From positions 124,001 to 188,000 of the forward strand of contig JAIWWG010000024.1 of assembly GCA_025435555.1 (NCBI GenBank): DNA of 64,000 nucleotides. Reading direction: 5' to 3'. The stretch comes from Chytriomyces cf. hyalinus JEL632. Lineage: Eukaryota > Chytridiomycota > Chytridiomycetes > Chytridiales > Chytriomycetaceae. Below the pieces are notes generated by a model that saw only the letters and a program-made list of their open reading frames with translations, was not told where the DNA came from and made no database searches. Below, in pieces: positions 24,101-34,445 of the stretch (position 1 is its first letter; each line of letters begins with the position of its first letter). Position numbers and translations under genes: made by a program.

Positions 24101-26828
24101 ATTTCGGAGACCTTCAAGAATGTTTGTTGATCGAAGGCAGTCGATGAGGAGCCCGCTTGCCACAACGTTGCCCGCAGATTCCGACTCTGAAAGCGAAGAT
24201 GATAACGGCAAAAGGGACGTTCCTTCTCTTACCAAGGATCATGTCGTACCTCAGGCGTCAATGAGTGCGTCTGATAAAAAAGATTTGGATTTTAAACATG
24301 TCGAGGAAGTAACGACACTGCTACCGTCAGCGCCGAACGACCAGCCTCCTTCTTCAACTAGCGAAGATTTTAACGGCATACGGGACGTTCCATCTCTTCC
24401 CGAGGATCATATCGTACCTCAGGCGTCAATGAGTGCGTCTGACAAAAACGATTTGGATTTTAAACATGTCGAGGAAGTAACGACACTGCTACCGTCAGCC
24501 CCGCACGACCAAAACCCTTCTTCAACTAGCGAGAAAGATGGTTCGAACCGAACAAACATAGAATTGCTGGGACAAGAATCAGACCCTCCCAGTGTCAATA
24601 TTTCTACGCTTGTTCATCCTGTCGAACCCAATGAGACCCCTGACGATGATGCGATTCAAAGAGCTGGATCATATCATGAAGAGGCACCCTCGAATGCAGA
24701 TCCTCCTTTGGAAACACGATCTGAACCTCAAGAAGAAGAGCCGCACACAAAAGTTGAAGCACTTGACGAGCAACAAGGAAAACGGGACACTTCTGTTGTC
24801 GAGCGCGCATCCATTGCACATATGCTTGAAGAACCAATCCTGGATGCGCAATCAAGCCGCGAAACCTTTGTGACACCAAGGGAAAGCTCAGCTCGAACGC
24901 AATCAATTCATGCGGGTCATCTTGATGAAGCTGATAACTTCGAGACTCCCCAGCAGGACACTCTTTCTCCAGAAGACGAGGCTGCATTCGAGCAATCTGC
25001 TGAAGTTCAGCAACCCGTGGATATCAACGAACCAGGTGACGAAGTGCATGGCGTTGCCGGCGATTCCAAAGAAGTGGAAAAAGGTTCACCACCAGAGCGG
25101 ACTGGACATTCCGAACCACTCAGTGCATCAATATTAAGTGACGAGATTTTGATGCAACCGGAATCTTCTTTTAAATCTGTGGAGTCAAATCAAGATCTGA
25201 AGGACCAGCCTGATCAGGTGATTTCGAGAAACGAGGATGAGCCCACAAATACCAACGAATCTGACGGGTCGGGAACAATCAATGAGGGAGGTAATGAATG
25301 TGCAGAAATGGAACCAGTGAACGCAGAGCCGATCAGTGCGACTGAACACCAAAGCACAGATTCAATGAATCTCGCCGCGTTACTTCATTCTATTCTTGAT
25401 TTAAATGCAGCCGCGACGGATGGTGAAGGTGATCTCCCAGGGCCTTTTGAACCGTATCAAGAAACGGATCAGGCCAATGCCCTTCAAAATGCCGGTCAAA
25501 CAAGCTCCATGCCAAATATTCACAAATCACACCATTCGCTCGCGTCTCAACCTCAAGAAACCATTCCAATTCTGGAGCAAGTCATGAGGGCAGTCAACAC
25601 GCCCTCGGCTGGGAAAGCGGCCGAAAGTCTCGAGTCTCTTAACCTTGCACATCTGTTTCAGTCGGTCTTAAACTTGAATGACGAGGGAGCAAGCGCAACT
25701 GATCAAAATGGCGGTGCAGTTTCACCTGGTTTGAAGAGTCCAGCCAAATCAGGCAGCGTCCACTCCCGGGCTGCAAGTGCTCATTCGGTCCATTCTCAGG
25801 CATCTGGGCAAATGTCCGCACGGTACAAGTCCGTACCAAGTTTATCTTCAAGACAAGAATCGAAAGCTAGCTCCCGAAAAGCCAGTGACGCAAACCCTAC
25901 AAGCCAACGAGCACCCATTTCGTCAACTTCATCCAAAAAAAGTTCAATCGCAAGCCTTCAAAACGCTTTGCCGACATCAAACCGATCAAGTCTTGGACTG
26001 CCAACACCACCAAAAGAACCTCAGCGCATTGGCTCTGGGTTGTCAAAATCCGCGTCGAAAAATGCAAGCGCGGTTTCCCTCAACATCACAAACAGGATCA
26101 AATCAGTTCAAAATGTTGGCTCAAGATTAGGGTCTCGGTCTTCCTTGATCCAGCAAGCTAACAATACAAGTAGCGACATGTTAGATAAACGGTCGGTGGT
26201 GAATTCTCGCAATGAATTGGCTGCCACGCCGCCGTTAAATCGATCCAACGGACGTCTTGCGAACCAGTCTCAACGAATAAGCGATGCAGAAAACAAGGCT
26301 CCGTCAAAACCGCAGTCCGCACAAGCTTCGAAATCCGTGTCAAAGTCTCAAACTCAGAAAAACTCGATCGCGCCCTCAAGAAGAGTTTCCGCGAACGTTA
26401 GTCAGCAAAGTTTATTAATGCAGGCTCTTGCGACTGCGGCCAATCTGCTTGAATCTTCAAGTCAAACAGCGGCTGCGCCCGAATTAAGCAACGACATTGC
26501 TCAACAAGACAACTCTCGCCCATCTACTGCTTCCCAACCAGAACCAAAACTATCCCCAGTTCCGCATGCACCTTCAGGCAAGCCGAAATCTTCCAAGAGT
26601 AGCAACGCCTCCAGTTTGAGAGGCAGTAGTTACCGCATTGGAAAACAAAGTGCCACCGCGAAAGCAGATTCTGAGACTCCACGAACATCCGCGACTCAAA
26701 AAAATGACAGATACTCGAATAGTCAAGATTCAGATATTCAAAAAGCGACAAGAGTTTCTGTGTGGGATGATATTCTGAACTTTGGTGAGCACCAAAAAAT
26801 GCTTTCGCCGCGTTTAAGATCAAGCTAA
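18159..26828 (+). CDS. Giant acidic disordered protein with an ERICH3-like N-terminal motif
   Basis: Exons proposed: 18159-18436, 18511-18573, 18632-18716, 18778-18906, 19110-19670, 19751-22920, 22981-23552, 23608-23830, 23891-26828, about 2670 residues. A shorter start at 18428 is possible. The early exons encode LYEPLVDEGLQDYF, then SNIRKHL and LISDDSRVIPKRQF, which resembles the conserved start of glutamate-rich protein 3 (ERICH3), a vertebrate ciliary protein with an equally long acidic tail. A helical stretch follows (SEKYPDYLSAQPVTQW and KLKRV). The remainder is acidic, Ser-rich and low complexity. A module with SLIRRAS and DSDSE is present twice, on separate exons near 23050 and 23990. 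The junction 18907-19109 is longer than other introns and may hide an exon or mark two genes. The 19751 exon uses an AAG acceptor. Confidence 0.6.
24204..24539 (+). repeat. Tandem 168-bp duplication inside the giant acidic gene
   Basis: Two adjacent 56-codon units share PQASMSASDK and FKHVEEVTTLLPSAP. They differ at scattered positions, mainly third bases, so the duplication is fairly recent. The reading frame is kept. Confidence 0.85.
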
Positions 26829-27407
26829 TTGTCTTTTCCCCAGCAAACACGAACTAAGGTTACCGCCACATCATTTCAATGCGATCTCATTTCTTTCTCT
26901 TGTACATGGCGTTTGGATGCAACGACCAAAAATAAATGGAAATCATTAAAATTGGGGGCTGGTGAAAGCTGTTCTTGGCAACCGCTGCTGTCTTTAAAAC
27001 TGTTGCAATCGGAATTAGACGCAAAACAGAGTTTTATGGAGCATACCGTCGCGTTGTAGCTGCACTATATCATTCATTCTGCCTCAACGAACGGCAATTG
27101 CGATTTTCATTGAATATTCGTGGGGAAAGCTGCTGAGCACGTGTTTTCGGGTGTGCTGCAGCCGGTGCAATGCTGAGTTGAGCAAGAACAAAGTCACTTC
27201 ACACGCAAATGCCAGGAATTGGCCAATCTCTCGTAAACGCTGAATACCCAACATGAACATGACGTTGCCATGCAGTTACCCACACACACATTACTACAGA
27301 CAGCCATGCGTCTAATGCATCTGCTATCCCTCACCCAACACGTCAAACAGTTGCTTTGTGATTCCTTTTATGTGGAAAAAGCGCAAAACCCATAAACTTG
27401 AAATAAA
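26829..27407. other. Spacer before the ATP synthase epsilon gene
   Basis: About 580 bp with no supported gene. Confidence 0.4.
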
Positions 27408-27747
27408 ATGTCTTTCTTCTGGCGCGAAGTCGGTCTCACGTAAGAAGCTGGCCATAGTGTCCGCGACCTCAAAACCCAGTCCTAACAAACACTGTCTTAC
27501 AGTTACCTCCACGTCTCCAACATCTCTGCAGCTGCCCTGCGCAGATCGCTGAAGCCAGACGCAAAGATTGCTGCCCTCAAGAGAGAGGAGCAGTTTATCA
27601 AAATGGCCAAATGGGCGAACGGAAAAGCCGGCGATGTTGTGAGTTGTCTTGTGTTGCTTTGGTGTCCTGTTCTCCCCCCTCTTTGTGCTGACAGGGCTGG
27701 GCTCTCCCATTTTTGCACAGAAACTTCTCTACAAGGACCAGGCTTAA
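27408..27747 (+). CDS. ATP15: ATP synthase subunit epsilon, mitochondrial
   Basis: Three small exons (27408-27439, 27504-27639, 27721-27747) encode about 64 residues, the normal size for this tiny subunit. MSFFWREVGLTYLHVSNISA followed by ALRRSLKPD matches the family start (yeast Atp15 also has WRKAGISY and an IRSSLK stretch). The subunit belongs to the central stalk of F1 and helps couple the rotor to the catalytic head. No cleavable presequence is visible, as in other fungi. The gene is too short and too fragmented to stand out as an open frame, but the splice phases and family motif agree. Confidence 0.88.
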
Positions 27748-28151
27748 TTCATGTTCTTGCGTCTGTTGTGTCGTATTCTGCGTAGCGAAAGTCCATCGAA
27801 CTCATGTCTCGGCACTTGTTTGTCTCTTGTCGGCATCTTATCCTCTTGAATAAAAGATGGATTTTACCACCGATGGGCAGCGATTGCGACCATGTTACGA
27901 ATGATTCAAATCGTGCATGGAGTATAGTGAACAATGATCGAGAACCTTGCTGCCTTCAGCTGGCCTGTTGGAAGGTTCTGCATACGAATGGGGATGTGGG
28001 GGGGATTATGTTTCGGTGCAAACACCTCGTGGACACCGATCCCCACATCCTGATATACCTTGTTAGCAACTCTGTCGTGCCGTCTGCAATCTCACTGACA
28101 GCTTTCTGTCTTTTTTGTGCGATTGAAAAAAAAAACACACGGCACAAAGAA
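27748..28151. other. Spacer and leader of the AK6 gene
   Basis: The frame upstream of 28152 stays open but does not look coding; no gene was seen. Confidence 0.4.
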
Positions 28152-28790
28152 ATGGATTCTGACTCTGACCAATCCGACGCTCCTCCCGTCATGCGTGCAC
28201 GGGAATGGCCCAACATTCTGATCACGGGAACTCCCGGAACTGGCAAAACCACCACAGCAGCCTCCGTTGCGCAAGCATGCGGTCTGAGCCATGTCGAAGT
28301 CGGGCGGATAGTCAAGGAAAAGGCTTTGCACGACGGATTCGACGAAGAGTTTAGCTCATTTATTATCAACGAGGACAAGGTCGTTGATGAATTGGAGGAG
28401 CTGATGCAGGAAGGCGGGAAGGTGGTTGACCACCATAGCTGCGACTTTTTCCCAGAGAGATGGTTTGATCTGGTTGTTGTGCTCAGAGCAAACAACGAGG
28501 TGCTGTATCCGAGGCTGGAGAGCCGGTAATTGCAATCATCTGGCTGGTATGGACATGAGCTAAGGTTCCCTAATCTGTCACCATCTTGCAGTGGGTACAA
28601 CAAGAAGAAGATCACGGAGAACATTGAGTGCGAAATCATGGACGTGGTGAAGCTGGAGGCGTTCGATTCGTACGAAACAGATATCATTGTCGAGCTCAAG
28701 TCAGAGTCTGTCCAGGATATGGAAGAGAACATTGGCCGGATTGAAGCTTGGGTTGAAAACTGGCGAGAAAATAATAACAGTGACGAATAA
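28152..28790 (+). CDS. FAP7: Adenylate kinase isoenzyme 6 / ribosome assembly NTPase (Fap7, hCINAP)
   Basis: Exons 28152-28525 and 28592-28790 encode about 190 residues. The P-loop GTPGTGKTT is at about residues 26-34. It is followed by HVEVGRIVKEKALHDGFDEE, VVDHHSCDFFPERWFD and VLRANNEVLYPRLESRGY, all conserved in the AK6 family. These small nucleotide kinases also act in late 40S ribosome maturation (20S rRNA cleavage) in the nucleus. The N-terminus is a short acidic extension and the C-terminus ends ENWRENNNSDE. The donor CGGTAATT and acceptor TTGCAG fit, with one arginine codon split across the intron. The ATG at 28152 is chosen because the family starts just before WPNILITGTPG. Confidence 0.93.
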
Positions 28791-29629
28791 AGAAGAAGTT
28801 GAGAATATGGTGGTATTCTCTGCTCTGTCCTTGCTACACCTCTGCAGCCGATCGTTAGGTGACGTATGGGCGTGCCAGCGCACCTGCATTTATGCGCGTG
28901 GTTGTAGTGGGAGCTCCTCATGGCAGAAGATGCTATCGCGGAGCAGGTGGTCACGGGCTGAAAAGAAGAGAGCTCCTTTCCATATTTTTCCTGTGTTTTT
29001 CGCGTTTCTTTTTTTTTTTTTTCAAGCTCGCAACTGATGCCCGAATTACCAGGTTACTCCACACCGCACTGAGCATGAATTTGAGTGTGAATAAATGCAT
29101 CTTCCTGTATTTATGAACGCTGTTATTGGGTAACTGATGACTCACACCCGCTCATTGTTTGCGAATTTCTCGCGCTCTTTGTCCGTGGCCGCAGCAGCAA
29201 AACGCGGGTGGCGAGGGAAGAAAGCATTGTTAGCACAAGACAGAACATTCCAGACACTCTCAGCCTCTATCGCGTCGTGAACTGTCTCCTGCACTTATCG
29301 CCAGCCAGTTTATTTTAACAAAGATTGCCAAGTTTTACGAGCACACAGGTAGTCTGGGCCCCTGAAATTTTTGGTGGATCTCCTTGCTCGAGTTCTTTCC
29401 CCAACTCCCCTCACACCTGATCTGCTTCAGGCGCTGAGGTTTTTCTTTTTGCCCAACCACCTTCCTTTCTGCCTCCGTTGTTCGCTTCCAAAGTACGTCG
29501 ACCCAGGCTGCGAAACCCGTATATTCTAAAACCAGCTTTCTCAACCAGCTTTCGCAACGCCTCTCAGCTACGCGCAAATACATTCCGAAAAGGTCCATTC
29601 TCATCGATTCCCCTCTCGAAATCATCACA
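28791..29629. other. Spacer and 5' leader of the RCHY1-like gene
   Basis: No gene seen. The end of the stretch is probably transcribed leader, because a good donor site follows. Confidence 0.4.
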
Positions 29630-29911
29630 GTGAGTCAAAGTGTTCTTCATGTCGTCATCTTCCTCCCCCCTCCATCGCACTGCGCCATCTATCACAAAAC
29701 TCAATACCCAACGGCAAGTGTGCAAAGTCTATCTCTGGCGTCTCACGGATGTTGGGAGGGGGGGTTTGTCAGTGTTGGGATCGCCCCGTTTTGGATCTCC
29801 AAGCCAGGACCCAGGACAATGCCGGGGCACCCACTCCCACTCCCACAAAACCAAATTTACGCGGCCATTTTTTTCACTCACCTTTCCGCTTTTCCTTTTC
29901 TCCCCAATCAG
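29630..29911 (+). other. Probable 5' UTR intron of the RCHY1-like gene
   Basis: A perfect donor GTGAGT at 29630 and a pyrimidine-rich acceptor ending CAATCAG at 29911 bracket 282 bp, longer than other introns here. The start codon follows six bases after the acceptor. Confidence 0.5.
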
Positions 29912-29917
29912 GAATAA

Positions 29918-32209
29918 ATGTCCGAATCCAACTCATCCAACGTGTCCCGGCTGCAAGGCCCAACAACAGCATCACTGCGGCAACCGGAGGAACAACGAAT
30001 CAACAGTTCGCAATACAGCGGCTATCTGATGGATGATGAAGACGAAGAAATGATGCACGAGAGCGATTTGGAGTACAGCCAGGGTGATGTGTATGACGAT
30101 GAGGATGAGGAGGACGAGGACGAGTTTGAAGAAGAAGAAGAAGAAGAAGAAGGCGAGTCGGGCAGCGATGAAGCTGCAGCGAATACGCAGATAGTGTCGG
30201 CACCGGGCATTCCTGTGGCCGATGCAAAGAGTAAGGAGCAGGCGGAACAGCATCAAGTGGACTTGCGGAAACAAATTGTGCTGATTCAGCAGGATTTGGA
30301 AATAACGGCGCAAGAAAAGGCAAAAAGAATCCAGGTATTTTATGAAAGTAGCGCAAGTGAAAAATGAGTTCTTCTTAACTCGTTTTGGCGCTGCTGGTTT
30401 AACGCGTCACAGGAGCTCATGACGAGCAAATGGACTTTGCGGGAAAAGGGCAAATCAACCCGCGCAAGCCTGGCCAGCAACCGATTGGCAGACAAGCGGC
30501 ACGACTTTAACCTTGTACATCAGTCTGATCAGCAGCTGACTTTCCATGTGTGTTGTTTGATTTTATTTGATTCTACTTATATTGATCTCTTGTCTCACCT
30601 CAGGACCAGGCAAGCGGTGTTGTTGGGTGCAAACATTACCAACGATCGGCGAAACTTCAAGCTCATTGCTGCGGGAAGTGGTACACGTGTCGATTCTGCC
30701 ACGATGAAGTGTCGGATCACAACATCATCAGGTGATTTACATTTCGCCGTTTTTTCTTGAAGAACGGTCACTGAAAAATTCCTCACCTTTGATCCGACCA
30801 TCCGCCAACCGGCGCTTGAATAGAAATCTTATCACCACCATGATGTGCATGCACTGCTCGACCGTACAACCCACAGCACAGGACTGCATTAACCCAAACT
30901 GTCAAAAACGCGTTTCGAAATATTATTGCAAAGAATGCAAGCTTTGGGACGATGATCCACGCAAAAATATTTATCACTGGTAAAAAAAAAAAAAAAAAAA
31001 AAAAAAGAAACGCGATGTTGAGTTCATACATGTTTATGCGCAAACTTTTTTTTTATTGAAGCCACGACTGCGGAATATGCCGAATCGGGAAAGGGCTCGG
31101 ACAAGACTATTTCCACTGCAAAACGTGTAACGTTTGCATGGCAATCAGTCTCAAAGGCAGGCATAAATGCATTGAACGAAACCTGGAATCCGACTGTCCC
31201 ATCTGCGGGGAATACATGTTCACATCAACCACAACTGTCATTTTTATGGTATGTGCTAGTGCCCTTGAGAGAGATTATCCTGGATGACTTATTGGCACCC
31301 CTCATCCCCAACCAGCCGTGCGGTCACTGTATCCACTTCAAGTGCCACCAAGAATACATCCAAACGAGCTACCAATGCCCAACCTGCTTCAAATCCCTCG
31401 CAAATATGACTGAATACTTTAAGCGCATTGAAGCAATGCTATCACACCACCAGATGCCCCCCGAATACAGCAAAACTCAAACATACGTTTATTGCAACGA
31501 CTGCGAAAAGAAATGCTACGCAAAGTTTCACTTCTTGTACCACAAGTGCGTCCACTGCAAAGGATACAACACCAAAGTCCTGCAAACTTCAGAAGTCACG
31601 GACGGAACAACGGTAGAAGCTAATAATGCGAAACTCTTTCCGGGGGTCGTAGCGCCCGTCATCGAAACGAAAGAGGTGGTGCACGTACCTGCTTGCTGCC
31701 AAGCCCAGCCAACAGTCACACACCCCGTGTCTGTCAATCGGACCTCATCATCATCGTCATCGACGTCATCAACTTCCAGTGCACAAACTTCCAGCGCGCA
31801 AACATCAGATTTGACCGCTTCAGAACCCTTGTTTCCAAACTCCAGCTCGTCACTGCATTTCTCATCAGCAGCGTTATCATCGCTAATCTCGTTCGGCTCG
31901 CACGACCAGCCGTCAGAAAATGCCCAAGTTACCCTGCAATCCCATTATTTCCAACAACACACCCACGCAGCGCACCGCAATCACGCTTACAACCCTATGC
32001 CTCTGCCGCAGCACCCAAATCAACGCCAACAACCTCAACGCCAGCACCACCACCATCATCCAAACACCACAAGGCATTCTCGAGGGCCAACACCATCAAG
32101 TTTACCTGGTTTACCCAACAACGCTGTGTCAAACAGCCGCAATCATGGCCCTGGGCCATTTGTCGCTAGTAATACCAGAGCTTCGAATGGGTATGGAAGA
32201 CCACAATAG
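29918..32209 (+). CDS. CHY and RING zinc-finger E3 ubiquitin ligase (RCHY1/Pirh2-like)
   Basis: Six exons (29918-30334, 30413-30547, 30604-30731, 30824-30979, 31062-31248, 31316-32209) give about 638 residues. An acidic N-terminus (runs of D/E near residues 60-90) precedes a CHY zinc finger from about residue 185 (GCKHYQRSAKLQAHCCGKWY). A CTCHY finger follows (YYCKECKLWDDD, HDCGICRIG), then a RING-H2 (CPICGEYMF, PCGHCIHFKC, CPTC) and the C-terminal zinc ribbon (YCNDCEKKCYAKFHFLYHKC). This order defines the Pirh2/RCHY1 family of ubiquitin ligases. A Ser/His/Gln-rich disordered tail ends the protein. The RING is interrupted by an intron between VIFM and PCGH. The acceptor at 31061 is AAG. Confidence 0.93.
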
Positions 32210-32840
32210 CGTTTGGTCAATTTAATATTCAAGCAGCCACGCCCTCGAAAACATCTATGAGCTTTTTTCATAGTAATAGTAGCATTTTTAACTCAGTTTC
32301 AGTTCTTTATTTTTCATGCATTTTCTTTCATATTTTTTTCTTGTTTTTTTTTTTATTTTTTTTATGCACGCGTTTTAGACAAGATTCAAAGAATACCTTG
32401 ATGGATGGATGGATGGATGGATGGAAGCGAATTGGGTGTGAGGGGAGGGGCATATGGTTGGCGGAGTGGTGGGTGAGAGACGCGAGCAACTGCAGTGCGA
32501 GAAAGGGCGGAGTTGATGAAGGAAAAAGAAATAAATTCAGAAATACAGAAATCCGAAGCTGAAAAGTCATGCAAACTTCAACGTCCTTTGCAGTGGGGGG
32601 TTGACACTTGGGAATCGCCACAAAACGGTGGGTGTTGAGAGCACCAAAGATGGCTGCGGAGGGAAACGATGAAGTAAAATATTCAACATCACGTTGGAGT
32701 ATGCAGTAAATGCATTTGGAATATATTGAAAGATTAATTGCAACTGTTTACTTTTTGATACACACAAGTCAGAGTGTTGGGATGCATGAAAACAAACGCA
32801 ACACTCGCATTTCTGCATCCCCCGTGTCTTTTCCCCTTGC
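32210..32840. other. Convergent 3' region between the RCHY1-like and NDFIP-like genes
   Basis: The two genes point towards each other. The stretch holds T-rich sequence and a (GATG)n microsatellite at 32400-32425. No gene was seen. Confidence 0.5.
32400..32425. repeat. (GATG)n microsatellite
   Basis: Six and a half uninterrupted 4-bp units. Confidence 0.95.
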
Positions 32841-33854
32841 TTAAGCGTTGGATTCTGCAGCAGCGAGCATCACATTGCGCACTCGGACTGCTTTAACGTA
32901 ATCAGCATTTGCCCTCTGCAGGAACAAGAAAAACACCGTGTTGATCAAAAACAGTTTCCAACAATGAGTGCCATTGAGACGACATTACCACCATCAGGAA
33001 AGCGCCAAACAGGATCATAATGTATGCAATCATGTCATTGTGTTTGGCAATCTGCTCCACGCGGTCATAGTCTTCGGGATTGTATCTGGCGGTGATGTCC
33101 TCAGCTTCGGCGTCTTTGTCCAGCACAATCATTCCGTATCGCATGAACGTGACTCCGAGGCCAGAGCGGGCACCGCACTAAGAGAGGGAATGGCGGTTGT
33201 TGAGAAATTTTGTTTGAACACGAGTTTTTCAAATTGTAAATCAGTTGCACCCGTGCAGCATGGGAAGTTGCCAGCATGGTCGTCATCATGAAGCCGATAA
33301 AGTCAAAGGACATTGATACGAAAAGGTTGGCAAAGAAGGCAAAAAAGTCTCCGACTGGCATGCCTGTTTGAAGCAAAGAGGGAAGAAATGAGTAATGCAA
33401 GCGTGCTTACGAATCTCGAGTTTTCAGTACCGTCCACGAGCACATCTCCGTCCTCAACCACGAAGCCAGCAACAGTCACGCCCGCATCCATGTAATGCGG
33501 TGGCTGAACTGCATCACCGGTATCCTGGATAGTCACATTGTCCGTGAACACCTCTCGATACATTGGCGGCTCAGTCTTTGATGTGGCTTCATCGAACGAT
33601 GCCGCAACGACTCCCAAATTCGAAAACACGCCATCTGTCATTGCGCCCTTTTCGCCCGCAGTAGCAGTCTTTTCGTTCACAATGGATGCTGGAGTGGGTG
33701 CTGATGATGAGCTGGATCCTGCCTGTTGGGGCTCTGGGTCCGTCAAAACGGCTGAGTATCCTCCGCTGAAGAAGGCGGGAGGAGCGTGGGTGTCTGTCTC
33801 TGTGTCGAGCGCAGGGTCGCTGTCCGTGGCTGTGTAAGTGTGGTGGTGGCTCAT
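32841..33854 (-). CDS. NDFIP/Bsd2-family membrane adaptor for Nedd4-type ubiquitin ligases
   Basis: Four exons on the minus strand (33431-33854, 33251-33363, 32989-33177, 32841-32915) encode about 266 residues. The N-terminal half is soluble and has two PPxY motifs, EPPMYRE and QPPHYMD, which bind WW domains of Nedd4/Rsp5 ligases. The C-terminal half has the family core: MPVGDFFAFFANLFVSMSFD, then ATSHAARCGARSGLGVTF, then a last hydrophobic stretch MIAYIMILFGAFLMVV. Family members (animal NDFIP1/2, yeast Bsd2) sit in Golgi and endosome membranes and direct ubiquitination and sorting of transporters. All splice phases agree, and the join AAR-CGAR restores the family consensus. Confidence 0.9.
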
Positions 33855-34445
33855 GCTGATTTTGTCGTGATAAATTTTTAAGCAACGCATGCACCAATGG
33901 CATTTGTGATGCAGTTAAGCCGCCCACCGCGTCCGCACAGTCGTGACTGAGGGCAATGTTGCGCAAACACCAGCACTGCACTTTAAGAGCGAGAGTAACC
34001 CTCGTCCGCCAACAATGCCACAACCAGAAGAATAAGGACCTCTGCCACCACCAGCTATCCGCGCCTCTTGCGCTGTCTCTTTTACACGCATACAATGCGG
34101 GTTGGGAAATGGTTCAATTTCGTGGTTCTGTGAATCATGAACCATTTCGACTTTGGGATTCGTGGGTTCTCCAAAAAGCAGTTCAACAGTTTGAATGGAC
34201 GATCCGCAGGACCAGGACAGCCTCCACGAAACGGTCGAGGTAATACCCCCTCCAACTTCCTTATCAGCATCAGCATGAGTCCAGGCAGCTAACTCCATCT
34301 CCAGGCTCCCCCTCCGCAGGCATCCCACTCAAACACCTGTAAGCCTCCTCCATGCGTTAACTTCCTTCGAAACTCAACCGCTGATCTCTCACCATCTTCA
34401 GCCGAACCGCTCATCTATGATCCAGTGCTCGAAACTCCGAATCTG
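33855..34445. promoter_or_regulatory. Divergent promoter between NDFIP-like and kinase genes
   Basis: The two genes start back to back, so this 590-bp stretch must hold both promoters. Open frames near 34110-34340 with possible splice sites could be 5' exons of the kinase gene, but no combination kept phase. No core promoter element is clear. Confidence 0.45.

Noticed and set aside
27804-28151. Open frame continuing upstream of the AK6 start
   Set aside because: Composition is not protein-like and the family starts at the P-loop region, so the ATG at 28152 is preferred.
27956-28954. 332-codon minus-strand frame
   Set aside because: A shadow of the AK6 gene, whose frame and motifs are clear on the other strand.
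34110-34260. MVQFRGSVNHEPF frame as first exon of the kinase
   Set aside because: No acceptor downstream joins it in phase to the supported exons.
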